Below, in pieces: positions 32,720 to 44,308 of a DNA stretch of 64,000 nucleotides. The notes beneath the pieces are model-generated. The model saw only the letters and a list, made by a program, of their open reading frames with translations, was not told the DNA's origin and made no database searches. The translations under genes were made by a program, and so were the position numbers. Origin of the DNA: Jaapia argillacea MUCL 33604 (lineage: Eukaryota > Basidiomycota > Agaricomycetes > Jaapiales > Jaapiaceae); contig KL197734.1 in assembly GCA_000697665.1 (NCBI GenBank), positions 163,661 through 227,660 of the forward strand, in the 5' to 3' direction. Each line of letters starts with the position of its first letter. Positions within the stretch are counted from its first letter, which is position 1.

Positions 32720-35300
32720 ATGATGCCTTTTGACAGATATCTTCAACCCGACCCGGCCCAGGATCAACAACATGCCTCGCAGGCCTACTACGATAACAGG
32801 CTTTATCACAATATGCTCGGTGTCGACTCGTCCACATTCTCGGGCTCCGTCCAGTTTCAGATGCCCCAGTTTATGCTTGGAGGCCCACCCACTCTGGTTC
32901 ATGGTGGGGGTGCGGAGGTCTTGCCGCCTGGCTTGATCGGTGGTTCCCTCACTTCTTCCTGGCTCAGCAATAATGGTTTCTACGTTGACCCTCAGTCGTG
33001 AGCAACAATCGTTCTTGCGACGCCAACGTCCCTAACCGCACTGCTGCAGCTTCCCTTCCTCATCCAAATTCTTCAATTCTTCACACAGCCCAAGTCCCCA
33101 CGACTATCAGCAGGACCATCGGCCATCATCAGCCATCCCTCCCTTTGATCCCTATGCATCACTCATCGCTCCCTCAAAATCATCGTCTCCCGTTTCACCG
33201 GCCACTCCTCCTTCAGGATCTCCTCCAGCCTCTGCTCTTCCTTTTGGCCAAGCAACACACCCAATCATCAATGCGTCCTCTCTTCGCCTCCCTCTATCCG
33301 CGGAAGCATTGAGTGCGTTCAACCCCACCCTCCACTTGTCTGCACCCTCCCACCTCGGTCTCCCTGTTTACTCTACATCAGGGTTCGACCTCCTCTCAAT
33401 ATTAGCCCGCGTAGCGAATCGTCCAAATCCAAAAATAGTCCTCGGCCCCGTCGACATGACTTGCGCCTTTACCGTGGTCGACGTTCGCCGATACGACAAC
33501 CCCATCGTCTATGCTTCTCCCACCTTTTGCCAGCTTACGGGCTATGATGAGCGCGAAGTCATCGGTAGAAACTGTCGGTTCTTGCAAGCTCCAGATGGGC
33601 GCATCCAAAAGGGTGAACCCCGCCGCTTTACCTCCCCAGAGGCCGTCGGTCACTTGAGGAAGAGCTTGTCGGCGGAGAAGGAATGCCAGGCCAGCCTGCT
33701 GAATTATAGGAAAGGCGGTCAAGCATTTATCAACCTCGTCACTGTCATCCCCGTAGTGGGTGGTGTCCACGGTGGTCCAGACGAGGCAGATGAGGTGGTC
33801 TATTATGTCGGCTTCCAAGTCGATTTGACCGAACAACCGAATGCCATCCTTCAAAAACTCCGAGATGGTAGCTATATGGTCAATTACAGTGCCAGCACCA
33901 TCATACCCCCGCCTGCGGGTACATCGAGCCGAAGAACCGGTGGACTATCCACACACGCCGTCTCCCACGACCTTCGTTCACTCCTCGCCCGCCCGTCCTT
34001 CACCCACTCACTCCCGTTATCAACTACCGCCAACGCCGTCAGTACTGCATCCAACATGATCGAACCTTCACCCGATGCTCCCCATCCGCTCAACTTGGTC
34101 CTCTTGGAATCAAGCCCCGACTTTGTCCACGTTCTTTCCCTCAAAGGCTCTTTCCTCTATGTCGCTCCTTCAATACGGAGAATCTTGGGATATCAGCCAG
34201 AAGAGTTGATTGGCAAGTCGATTTCGGATTATTGTCATCCAGCAGATGTCGTCCCTTTGATGCGCGAGCTCAAGGAATCATCGACCCCTGCCTCCAGTGA
34301 TGGTCAAATGGTACCTCCCGCTCCCAAGCCCGTTGACCTCCTGTTCAGGATTCAGTCCAAGGCGAAGGGTTACTTGTGGGTTGAATGTCGAGGTCGTTTA
34401 CATGTCGAGCCTGGCAAAGGTCGCAAGGCTATCATTCTGAGTGGTCGGGTTAGGGACGTCCCCAGGTTGTCGTGGAGCTCCGTCTACAAGACTGGAGGGC
34501 TGACGCAATCCGAGCCGATACGTTATCGCCAGCCAGAATCGAATGGCCACGAAGTCGGCGAGGAGCAGGTACTTCCAACGAGAAGGGAGAAGGAGTTTTG
34601 GGGTTTGATGAGCAACACTGGGACCTTCCTCGTCGTTGGTTCTGGTGTTCGGGACGTCCTTGGTTGGGGAGCAGGCGAGGTAATTGGCAGGACTGTTGGC
34701 TCGTTCGTTACACCTGACATGCGAGAGATACTCGAGGGCACCCTTCGTGCGACCTCGGAGCGGAGTACTGAACCCAGAATCGTGCCTTGTCAGCTGTCCA
34801 CCAAGGAGAGTGGACTAGTCAACGTCCGCGTGGTGCTCTATCAAGCCGACAATGTCTCTTCGCCATTTGATCTCTCCACCCTAGCTACCTCGTCCTCCCA
34901 ATGCCCGATCGTTTGTCAAATCAAAATCGCAGAAGACCCTTCATCCCCTCGCCCGCGGTCTCCGTACACGGTACACTCGCCAACCGAGAACATCTTTGAA
35001 GAACTGGAGACGACGCGAGGCAGTAGTTGGCAATACGAGCTTCAGCAACTGAAATTTTCCAACCAACGCTTATCCGAGGATGTCGATAATCTCGAGGCGG
35101 AGTTGGCCTCATCACCGGCTGGTGCCCCCTTCCTACCCGGAGCATTTCATCCGCATGCTAATCCTCGCGCTCGATCGGCGTCTCACAATGCTACGGACAG
35201 CGAGCAGGAGTGGAGATTACAGAGAGAGGGCCGTCATTCTAGTCATAGCGGCCACCTAAAGCGACCGTGGAGTTCTCTGGGAGACGTCCCACGCCGATGA
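32720..35300 (+). CDS. wc-1: White Collar-1 type blue-light receptor (LOV and two PAS domains, no zinc finger)
   Basis: Two exons, 32720-32997 and 33050-35300, give 842 residues; the 52-nt intron joins the frames exactly (codon TC|C). The LOV domain spans about residues 220-350 and has the flavin-adduct motif GRNCRFLQAPDG, with the photoactive cysteine at residue 268, so it should bind FAD and sense blue light. Two further PAS domains lie at about 440-560 (SPDFVHVLSLKGSFLYVAPS, GYQPEELIGKS) and 608-690 (LGWGAGEVIGRTV). A predicted coiled coil follows at about 739-779, then a basic tail. No GATA zinc finger follows, as in basidiomycete WC-1 proteins, which rely on WC-2 for DNA binding. It would act in the nucleus as a light-dependent transcription regulator. 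The second exon is a single 2.25-kb open frame, unusual among these intron-rich neighbours. Confidence 0.95.
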
Positions 35301-35614
35301 ATCTCCCTGCATCGGGCGGATGGACAACACTGTTCTACTTTATCGCACTCTTAGTCGTATACATTGTATCATTACTACTCTTTTCATCCAGCCTGTCTCT
35401 AGCGTTTTCTTTGAGGCGTCAACCGCCCTTGTATTTGTAGTAACTAATCACCTCGTCGCATATTCTTACGCTTGATCGCGCACTCTGGTCAATATATGGA
35501 TAAACGTAGAATCTTTTGATACAATGATCAAAGGGTGATAAGAACATTTACTGGTACAGTTGGCGGGTGGAATCATGCATTTACAAAACGTGAACAGTGG
35601 GGCGCACAAGACCT
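35301..35614. other. Convergent intergenic spacer between wc-1 and the kinase gene
   Basis: This 314-bp spacer lies between two converging genes. It should hold both 3' UTRs. I see AATAAA-like A/T words but no clear terminator or repeat. Confidence 0.5.
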
Positions 35615-37400
35615 TCAAGGCAGCGGCTCTCGGCTGCTAGAGAGACGGTTCAGGTGGATGTATACATCGGTCCCAAACCCATCCATTGAGATGAGACGGA
35701 GGTCTCCACCAAAGTACCGTGCATACTGAAAAGGCCTCAGTACATTACTCGACATGAGTGGTCGATAAGAATCACTCACCAGTCTCGAGAGCGGGAGGCC
35801 ATACCCGAAGCCTGCCATGGGTGCCTTGAAGTCACTGGCTTGAAAATCCGCGTCAATCCCCTGCCCCTCGAGTGTCGTGTACATATAGGTCCAGATTAAA
35901 GGAATGGCGCTCCTTGGAATACCACCCCCTTCGTCGCTGATCTTGATCGTAATGTCCTCCTTCCCTTCAACAACGACTACCTTGATCGGAGGGAAGTGAT
36001 CTTCCCGCTCGGTCCCATAGCGCTCCACCACAGCGCGCAACGAGTTCTTCAGCAACTCAAAGACAATGTGAGAGAGATGTCCTGGAACATATGCGAAATG
36101 GAGCTTGCGCGGGCAAATGAGTTGTACGGGCGGTCCCTTGAAGAGGCCATAATGTTCTTCACAAACGAAACGGGCATTTTCGATAGCTTCGTGGACGATG
36201 TCATGGACGTTCTGCCGTGAGGTCAGTCCGCAAATTCAGGCAACCGGTCAGATAGGTTGACGTACAGAGTTGATGCAAATGATTCCAACGTAGTCCTTGT
36301 GCGACTGATGGGTGTTCAAGGCGATGTCTGCGTTTTGATGAGCCAAGTAACAAACGGACGGAAACACAGGTACGCACGTTGGCCAATCAAGAAACGAATG
36401 CCAATGCGGCTCAAATAAAACCTGTCCAGCCAAGATTGCATATCATAACCGATGTTCTTCTCATTCTGGCTCCGCTTCCACTCCAATACTCCCTGGGCAA
36501 CTGTGGTAACTGTCGGATCGTGGCGTCGCTTGATGGCCTCTAACGTCTTCGTAAATCGAGCATTATAGTCACGAACTTCGGGGGGCCAATCAGACCGCAT
36601 TGTCTTGGCAAAATACCTGTGAGGGTGGGATGTAAGTATCGAGATAGAAGAAACTAAGGGGTAGAGAACCTTCTCGCCATAGGCACCCTCATCTTCACCT
36701 TACAAACTCCCCCCACACCATTCCCGTTATTCCCACTGTGGTGATGTCCATGACCGTGTCGCCCATGCCCATGCCCATGCGAATCACCGTGACCCTGGGT
36801 GTGATCTCCGTAGGAGATGCTCCCCCCATCATACATCTCATCGTTCATGTACCACAGTGATGGATTGGGCGTTGACTCTGGTAGATTGACGTCGTCATGT
36901 CTCGGCAAGAGCGCCTCGCGAACGTCAGGAGGCAACTTGACGGCCGGAAAGTTGATGAGTTCCTGTCATATCAAAAGAAGGTGAGCTTGTGACCCTAGTT
37001 ATAGAGTAAGACGCGGTGTACCTCGAAGGATTGGGCGTACCAGTTCTTGACTTTGTTGATGGATGGCATAGCACTCAGGTTGTGGGGCAGCTGGTCAAGT
37101 TCCGCGACACGGTGTGCAAGTCGAACCGGCAACTCCTCTGATGGTACATATCAATCTCAATAGCGTGCATTGGTCGTGTGCTCAAGGTCCAACATACCGG
37201 AAAGGAACTGGCTCGCCCTCAGCAACGTCCCCTGATTCGGATTCTGCCCAAATAGTACCATTTGCTGGAGGGATACTGAAAGACGAATGTTGAGTTGACC
37301 GGATGAAGGTGACTGTAATCGTACCTCCGGTTTGAGGGAATGATGCAAAGTGGTGGATTCTGTCCCATAGGGCGGGGGTGATTCGAAAACCTGCGGACAT
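35615..37400 (-). CDS. Mitochondrial pyruvate dehydrogenase kinase family protein (PDK/BCKDK)
   Basis: Eight exons: 37400-37325, 37275-37198, 37137-37022, 36962-36670, 36616-36378, 36327-36266, 36211-35780 and 35725-35615. They give 468 residues; introns are 49-60 nt and all frames join. The N-terminal four-helix domain shows ITPALWDRIHHFASFPQTG, MVLFGQNPNQGTLLRASQFL and NPSLWYMNDEM. The GHKL ATPase domain has the N box (FELLKNSLRAVVERY, residues 339-353), the G1 box DEGGGIP (371-377) and the G2 box GFGYGLPLSR (422 on). The family phosphorylates E1 alpha of pyruvate or branched-chain dehydrogenase complexes in the matrix and shuts them off. The start at 37400 matches the family beginning and leaves no long targeting peptide. 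A histidine-rich insert (10 His within residues 144-165) is unusual. PDK versus BCKDK cannot be settled by eye. Confidence 0.95.
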
Positions 37401-37914
37401 GGTGGTTATGTCGAATGGAACGGAAGCAAAATAGCACGAAAGGAGTGGAAGAATCGAGGGGAGTGGAGCATGTAGAGGAAAGAGCGAGAGGACCTGAGGC
37501 CTGAAGTCCTGTAGAGTATTTCAGGTGTTGATGATGGGTTAACCGGTCGAGGTCATTAGCCAACAGTCCGTTCGAGTCCGCGACGTCCGCTCCCTGGCCC
37601 GTCCCGTTTCCGACCCATCGAGTCCACCAATTCGTCACTACCGAGCCCCGGCATATCCCATCCTGCAATCACCTGCCACTCTCTTCAACATTCTTCCATC
37701 AAGCTCGTGTGACTCATATCCTGGCACCCGCGCACCCTCCGATGCAACGAGGCATCTTTGTGCCAGCTCACGGTCTCGCCAACACTGGCTTGTCGACCGC
37801 CTTCGAATACTTATGCTGCCTCTTGGACACTTTCCACCCCGATAGCCACCCTATCAACAACACTTACTGTCATACAGATGGTTCATTGCACCTTGGAATT
37901 GTGGGGGATTATTA
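37401..37914. other. Upstream region of the kinase gene
   Basis: This is the promoter side of the minus-strand kinase. An open frame at 37709-38041 runs into the MITE and has no domain, so I leave it out. Composition shifts to A/T-rich from about 37860, where the repeat block begins. Confidence 0.4.
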
Positions 37915-37916
37915 TA

Positions 37917-38360
37917 CAGTACTCAAGCAGCCCTTGGGACACTGGCTCTGGAGAGCTCAAATAATGTCAGAAAATTCCAAAAAAAATTGGAGGGATGTAT
38001 TTTTGTATGATACTACTTCCTACCATCTCACATTCTCCTAATACAATGGGGAACTCCCATGGTGTTCAAAAGAGAGGGGTTGGACTGTGAAACTGATGAG
38101 ATGACAAATCATTTTCTAAAATGGAAAGTTTGCCACAATTTGTGCCTGTGTGGCCCAAGGAGTGATGAACACACTCGTCGTGCTCGATATTCTGCATTGC
38201 CATTGTATGTTATGGAGGATGCTGGTAGCTCTGAAAAAATTTGAGGTACATAAAATCATGTATTATATTGGATCTATCAAAACAGATCTGCATCTGAGAG
38301 GCCATAAGCATTTTCCAAGCCCAATCTATGAAAAGTGTCCCAAAGAGTGCTTGAGCACTG
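37917..38360 (+). mobile_element. 444-bp MITE, copy 1 (TA target, mariner-like ends)
   Basis: Terminal inverted repeats of about 27 bp begin CAGTACTCAAGCAGCCC (left) and, read from the right, CAGTGCTCAAGCACTC; both continue to TTGGGACACT. TA precedes the left end (37915-37916); the right flank is CA, probably a decayed TA. The sequence is about 94 percent identical by eye to 61483-61930 in reverse. TA duplication and CAGT ends point to the Tc1/mariner superfamily. No transposase is encoded. Confidence 0.85.
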
Positions 38361-38590
38361 CACTGCAATGTTTTTTCTAAACTTGAGAGGTTTCTTTGCT
38401 GATTTGTGAGAGGTGTTTTTCCAGTTGGCAGGAAGTTTTTTCCTGCACAAAGTGCCACATGGTGTCCCTTTATGCTAAGGTGATTTTCTTTTTCTCAAGC
38501 TTTTCTATGGCAAGCCTTTTTTTGCATGTGGGGAACTTTTTCATCTTGCAGGGGAACCTGCCCATTTCTTTCCACTATGCATCTGCTGGA

Positions 38591-39189
38591 TGTTAGAGTA
38601 ATCTGTCTACTTATGGACCCCTGAAATACAATACAGGTCCTAACTCACTTGATTGAAGACAGAAACATGACTAAAGTATCTCAAACTGATGATGAAAAGG
38701 AGAAGAATGTTCTAGAGTTTCAGAATTCCTTAGACATTAATGGATCATTGTCAAATAAGGAAAGATCAGAACCTAAAGGTGGTCTCTTTGGACTGATAGG
38801 CAGTGGGAATGACAAGGTCATGTCTAGACTGGTTCTTTACTCATGCAGAGCAGGAGACTGAGAATAGGAGATGGGCCCCAAGAAGTGGAGTATCAACTCT
38901 TTCATTTGGAATTGATGATTGGATGACAAGTGAGAATGAGACCATGAGCACTTACTAATATTCTGTATACCCATTCTAAGTAATTCTCTAGTAGTGACCT
39001 CATTGCTTAGATCAGCCTAGAATTTAGTATATAAGGAACCAGGAAAATACCTAGAAAATTAGATTATTTTTGCCCCCACCCTTCACATCTGTGTGAAGTC
39101 AGAAATCAGTCAGAATTTTGTATCAGTCTCTGTGCATCTCCAGTTACACATCCCCAAAGTTATTCTGATTGTTAGCCTTGTAATTCTAC
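38591..39189 (+). mobile_element. Possible solo LTR or 5' LTR remnant (copia-like)
   Basis: The stretch begins TGTTAGAG and ends TTCTACA, has a TATATAAGG box near 39032, and is followed at 39201 by TGGTATCACA, which resembles the initiator-tRNA primer site of Ty1/copia elements. No second LTR or internal domains follow and no TSD is evident, so this is a tentative call on general LTR features. Confidence 0.35.
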
Positions 39190-39349
39190 AAGTTGGCCTG
39201 TTGGTATCACATTCACAGTTATTCTGGTCCACTTGAACACCAGTTCACACCCTGTCTGAAACACATTCCAGGTTGACCTGTGAAGAGTGGTTCTATATCA
39301 AATCACCTTCTGATATCACAACATGCCCACATGATATTTAGATAATCAT

Positions 39350-40260
39350 TAGTTAGCTATCTATAAGAGGGCAGACAATTTCCATTGTGGGAGAGAAACA
39401 TCAAACATGACCAATGTCTCAACCACATTGCATACCTCCAAGATCTGTGGTCTTGTATCCATGATAGGTCTATGGGTGGCTGGCCACAAATTCCATGGTT
39501 TCTGCCTTGAGTTCTGAGCCCTCCTGAGCTCAATGCCTGAGTTTCCAAGAGGGATCTCTTTGGATTACCTCTTTGTAGCCTCAAAATCCTACAATAAACC
39601 CCAAATAAATGTAGAAATAACAGAGGTTGGGGTGTGTTTGGCTGAGATAAATACAAATCTCTTGCAAACACGATAAGGTACATCGTGTATCAATAGGCGC
39701 TTATATACTGAAAGTAGTAAGGAGGGAACTGGAACAACGGAAAGGAAGCAGGAACCCAACGGAATGGTAAACATTCCAACTCTAACAAATGTGCTCATTC
39801 AAGCTTGCACTGGGAACCTAGACCCCAAATTCCAACAATAAATTGAAATATATTTAGAGAAAATTCCCATAGCAGTTCTGTGTGGTTTTAGAGTGGCCAA
39901 AACAAGTCAGGGGGATTTTCCATGTGATGAGGTGTGTTTTAGGGGTAGTTGACCACAAATTCTATCCTTCTTTCCTGTTTTCATGCCTCTCACAGCTGAA
40001 CAACAACTTGAATAAATCCAAATAAATTCAGAGAATATTCCAGGGACAGTTTTGTGTGGTTTGGACTGATAAAATCAAGTTTGGGGCTTTTTGGAGGCAA
40101 TAGGAGTGGTCAGAGTGGGTGATTCTCACCAATTCTGGCTTGATTCTGTCTGGCAATTCTAAGTCTGATCTTTGCTTAAAGAATCATGATTCTGTAAGAA
40201 TCACCTGAATTGTCATTACACCTCTGGAGGTGCAACACATGTCAGAATCATGATTCTCAG
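39350..40260. repeat. Degenerate tandem-like repeats
   Basis: Three segments near 39470-39610, 39840-39990 and 40010-40120 share words such as GGCCACAAATTC / GACCACAAATTC, AATAAATCCAAATAAAT and TTTTGTGTGGTTT. Identity is low, so these look like old duplications. A different block (39615-39835) may interrupt the first unit. No protein is supported here. Confidence 0.35.
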
Positions 40261-40407
40261 TCTTGGTTTCTGCCCCCCTCATAGTTTATAATATATTTTT
40301 TGTATACAAAATTGATTATGTACAGGTAATTCAATTAAAGTTCCTAATTTGTGGGTTTGGCCCCTTAATAATCATCCCCTGCCTCCAGCTCATCCTCCTG
40401 GCCAAGA

Positions 40408-40869
40408 TGGCATCAAACACCCATAATACCAGAGGCAAAAAAAATGAAAAAAAGCATCTGACATCACCACTGAACCTCTGTCTAGGAAGTGCAAACCTTC
40501 TTCAAAGGCAAAGTCTTTAGCCACCAATGCCAGCAGTGGCAATCAAGGACAGAATGGCACTAACGAGGAAGGGGAGAGGGTAAAGTAAGCACACTGACAA
40601 GGTTACAAAAATTTCCTTGCTGATTGATGCCCATTGCAATGTCATACAGGTGGGATGATGACAATGCACAGTTGAGCTGGTCCCTTGTGTCTGAGATCAC
40701 AAATGACCCTGTCATCAAGAGAGGATTGTTCTCACCTTTAGGTGGGAAGATGAAGACAGAGCACCCCTGGGCACTTTGCCTTCAACTCTTCACAGAGCAT
40801 CTGGAGTACAATGATGCCTTCAAATGGGCTGTGCTTGGTACATGTAGGACCAGACCACATGGTTTATAA
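40408..40869 (+). pseudogene. Fragment of a transposon-type Myb/SANT-like DNA-binding ORF
   Basis: A start at 40408 (MASNTHNTRGKKNEKK) leads into a lysine-rich segment. After a probable short intron near 40584-40649, a helical domain follows (WDDDNAQLSWSLVSEI...LFSPLGGKM...LCLQLFTEHLEYND). This layout resembles Myb/SANT-like accessory ORFs seen with fungal DNA transposons. The frame stops soon after and the rest is missing. A Gln/Lys-rich coiled-coil tail at 44119-44308 could belong to the same original gene. Identification is by layout only. Confidence 0.35.
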
Positions 40870-42576
40870 AGATTAAGAACTGACTCAAAAATTGAGTGTT
40901 TTATATACTAATACATAGTGAGATGACTCACATATATTCCCAGGATGATAGAGGTTAAGGCTCAGCACGGATATAGGTGCACCCAAACCACCTACAGGTA
41001 GCATCTGTCTGAAATCTATCGGTCCAGATGACTTTACATATCCATACCTATATTATCTGTACCTGATGGATGTCAGTGAGCCTACTCCAAGAGATGCTAT
41101 CGAGCACATGTATCTGCATCTGAAGTTACTTGTTATTGGCCCACCAATGATTACAAACTAGCTCTCAGTCATCTCTACTTTGCTATCACTACTATTTAGG
41201 GTAACATTACTCGCTGATGGCAGGGCAGGCTGCTTTCCCTTTGACCAGCTCTTCTTCCTAATATTCTCAGTCAGCTCATCCTGGGGAATAAGACCATTGT
41301 CCAACCATGATCCAAGAACACATGCTGCTTGCACAGTCTTATCACCAAGAGAATATTAAAGCTTAGAGATGAGACAGCCACCACTTGAGAAGGACCATTC
41401 TATGTCAGTTGATGCCACTAGATGGAGTGACACATCAGGACCTACTTGATGGATTAGTGGTGTTCCAGTTTTGGGTATGGCCTTGGTAGTGATGAGGAAG
41501 AGGTGTCATGGCAACTTCAGTAGTGAGAGGAGAGTAAAGATAAATGAGACAAACATCAAGTAAGGGATTGAGCTCTTCAATTGATCTCCACTCCTTCTCG
41601 TCAAGGATAAAACATTGTAAGCAAACACCATCCCACTTGTTGAATTCAGCAAAATCAGAGTTGGTCCAATATCTCCTTCATTGGGATAGCATGGCTGAGC
41701 ATCTCAGTGACAGTATTCCAACATGTCACCACTGGCCATGGAAGGCCCTTCTCAGGTAGGTTGTTGTTCCAACAAAGCTCATAGAGCCAGTCTCAGATAG
41801 TTGGGGAATGGAAAACTTTCTTGCTGAGGTTGGTGATCTGGAGAAGGAGTCTGAGCAAACATCACCTTAAGACAATGACTTTACACATACCTTATGGATT
41901 GAAAATCAGCCCAAATTGATCTGAGCTCAGGTCAGAGGACCAAACTCTGGCAAATCAAACTCAACCTCCTCATCTAACTCAACCAGAATCCTGGTATCCT
42001 CAGCTGTTGTATCCTCATCCAAGGTGTCAGCTGATGAGTCATTTTCTTTGTTGTTGTTGGCTTTGTCAAGTGATATCATTGGCTGCAGCTTTGCTGGCAT
42101 CTTTACTTGACTTGTGAGTTCAAGAAAACTGTGATAGGACAGCCTTAAAAGTATAGTTAGCATTGGGCAAGAAAAGTGTGCATCAAACTTACCTTAATGA
42201 CAAGGTTCAATATGTGTGCAAAGCACATGATATGGTATGTGGCACCACGGAAGTTGGGGAGTGTTGTGCTGAGAGTCATAATCATAGGGCCATTATTTGA
42301 GGCATTGTCACAGACAATACCAAGAATCTACCCTGGAGTGTTAACCACTGCAGAAGCAGGACCTTGAAAACTTACATTATTATCAATCCCATACTTCCTG
42401 AGACATTCAGTCAACCTCTTGCCAAGGTAGACTCCTGTGTATGCCTTTGTCATCCTGTGGGGGGTTAGCATAAGCTTGCATTCACATGAGGGACACATAT
42501 TGATGAAGTCAAGGGTAAATCATTGCATCTCACCCTTGACAAGAATGAGCACCATAACTCCAAGGAATGAAAGAAC

Positions 42577-43176
42577 TGTGAAGCGCTGGAATAATCTAGC
42601 ACTGTTAGGGCAACACTATCCAAACAACAAGGCCACCAGTCTTAAAGGATGTGGAATACTGGTGATGGTGAAAGGTAAGATTAAGAATATGCTGATNAGG
42701 ATGAGTATATAGGCTGAGGACCAATGACTTAGGCAGACATCCACATAATAGTGGTAATCCTAAGAGATTGAAGCTAGGGTAGTACTACAGTACAGGGGTT
42801 TATATACCTATGCCAAGGCTTACTGACTAAGCATTGGCTGAGTAAGCTAGTGCTGACTAATTATTCTAGAAGGTTCTAGTAACCTCCAGCAGATTCTCTT
42901 CTATCATCATGTGACTAGTCATGTGATATGACCATTTAAGGAAACAGAAATGCTGACTCCTGACAAGCACTCAGAAAACCTGAGTCGAGCTGTGTCAGAG
43001 ATGATGAACACAAACCCAACTCTGCAGAGAACAAGTCAACGATTACATGATACTATGCAGTTCCAAGCCACGTCCACCATGGACCAATCCTAACCCTAAT
43101 CTCCAGCCAGACCAGAAGGTCCTGAGTTCAATCCCCTGTGGGGACAGATGTGGTCGCAGTCAATCAGCTCCCAACA
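42577..43176 (-). mobile_element. Ty1/copia-family solo LTR inside the hAT gene
   Basis: On the minus strand it starts TGTTGGGAGC at 43176 and ends GCGCTTCACA at 42577, flanked by the 5-bp duplication AGAAC (42572-42576 and 43177-43181). It belongs to the same LTR family as 43833-44118, 52616-52902 and 59346-59631. It carries one copy of the internal CTCTGACACAGCT unit, where those three carry two. It is itself interrupted at 42603-42965. Confidence 0.9.
42603..42965. mobile_element. Solo LTR of another family, nested in the copia solo LTR
   Basis: 363 bp beginning TGTTAGGGCAAC and ending CTCCTGACA, flanked by AGCAC (42598-42602 and 42966-42970). The interrupted LTR reads through when this block and one AGCAC are removed. 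It contains one undetermined base (N at 42697). Confidence 0.85.
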
Positions 43177-43832
43177 AGAACATTAGGTGATGTCCAACCA
43201 TCAACAGCCAGGTGCAACTTCCCAATATGAGACTGAGAGAGGGCAACATTCAACAGATGTAGATGAAGAGGGACCATATTGGAACATACCTGCAGAAAGA
43301 CTGCAATATGGGTCTGGGACAAAGAAAACATCTCCTGGACATCACGAGAGATGGTACTGGGGCTTGGAATGTTGATATTGCTATGGAGCATTTTGAATAT
43401 CTCCACAAGCTCTTTGTCCTTGACAATGACAAAAGGTCAGCTATGCTGTGTGCACCATATTGTGAGGAGGTACTGGAATCAAGGATAACTATATGGAGAA
43501 CCTTGGGTGAAAGCTCGCATGGCCCCCGTTTGAGTCTTTACTTCAGGATTGCAGTGCTTCAAGTGAGTTTGCAGGTCTGAGGTCAAGTCCTCAAAGCACT
43601 CACGGCTCACAGAAACACTGGGGTTCCTGTAGTATGATGAGTTACAATACACAGAGGAAGAGGTGACAAACATATACTTTTTACAGACAAACCTGTAGAC
43701 TACCTTGTCGCCCTTGTGCTCAATCATGGGCTTGCAAAAATGGGTTTTCATGGTATATTGCCAGGCATTCATTTGTGTTGCTGGGATTCAAGGTCATTTC
43801 CAGTGAGGCAAGAAGAGGGAGGTTTACAAACC

Positions 43833-44118
43833 TGTTGGGAGCTGATTGACTGTAACCACATCTGTCCCCACAGGAGATTGAACTCAGGACCTTCTGGTAT
43901 GGCTGGAGATTGGGGTTAGGATTGGTCTATGGCAGACATGGCTTGGAACTGCACAGTATTATGTAATCATTGGCTTGTTCGCTGCAGAGTTGGGCTTGTG
44001 TTTATCATCTCTGACACAGCTCGACTCAGGTGTGTAGTATATTGGTTTTGTAATGAATATCATCTCTGACACAGCTCAACTCAGCATTCTGAGTACTTGA
44101 TTAGTCCAGTGCTTCACA
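43833..44118 (+). mobile_element. Ty1/copia-family solo LTR
   Basis: It runs from TGTTGGGAGCTGATTGACTG to CAGTGCTTCACA (286 bp), with two copies of the CTCTGACACAGCTC unit about 55 bp apart. It is nearly identical in layout to 52616-52902. Flanking 5-mers (aaacc / gaaac) do not match clearly. Confidence 0.85.
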
Positions 44119-44308
44119 GAAACACAGTGAAAGGAGCTTGAATTTCAGCAAACAAAGGTGATCAAGCACTCAGAGGTGGAAATCAAGAAAATTGAGGCAA
44201 GGAAGCAGCTCAAGCAGGACCAACAACAACAACAACAGCAGAAGTTGAAGAAGATCCAACTTCAAAACTTGCACATGCTGCAGATGGCAAAGCTTCAAGT
44301 GTTGTGAA
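44119..44308 (+). pseudogene. Coiled-coil, glutamine-rich C-terminal fragment of a transposon ORF
   Basis: An open stretch reads as a charged helix (KVIKHSEVEIKKIEARKQLK), a (CAA)n-encoded glutamine run (44219-44241), then KLKKIQLQNLHMLQMAKLQ and a stop. Such tails close Myb/SANT-like accessory ORFs in fungal DNA transposons. It may be the far end of the fragment at 40408-40869, cut off by the hAT and LTR insertions. Confidence 0.3.

Larger units (their letters stand above)
41160..43790 (-). pseudogene. hAT transposase gene, multi-intron, split by nested solo LTRs
   Basis: Read on the minus strand: a BED-type zinc finger (about 43700-43540, ending LQTHLKHC), then the RNase H-like catalytic start HLAVDGWTSPN at about 43200. 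The nested LTR block follows, then ILGIVCDNASNNG and CFAHILNLVIK (about 42290-42180), an acidic insert (41930-42160), and the hAT C-terminal dimerisation region with DIEWSFSSGGCLISKL (about 41400-41350). Introns with GTAAGT donors are visible, for example after HILNLVIK (acceptor near 42119) and near 42390-42350. hAT transposases cut and paste DNA with 8-bp duplications. This copy is interrupted by the LTR insertion and by an in-frame stop right after ISKL, so it is dead. I could not locate the element's own TIRs. Confidence 0.8.

Noticed and set aside
37709-38041. 110-codon frame upstream of the kinase gene
   Set aside because: It runs across the left end of the MITE and has no recognisable sequence.
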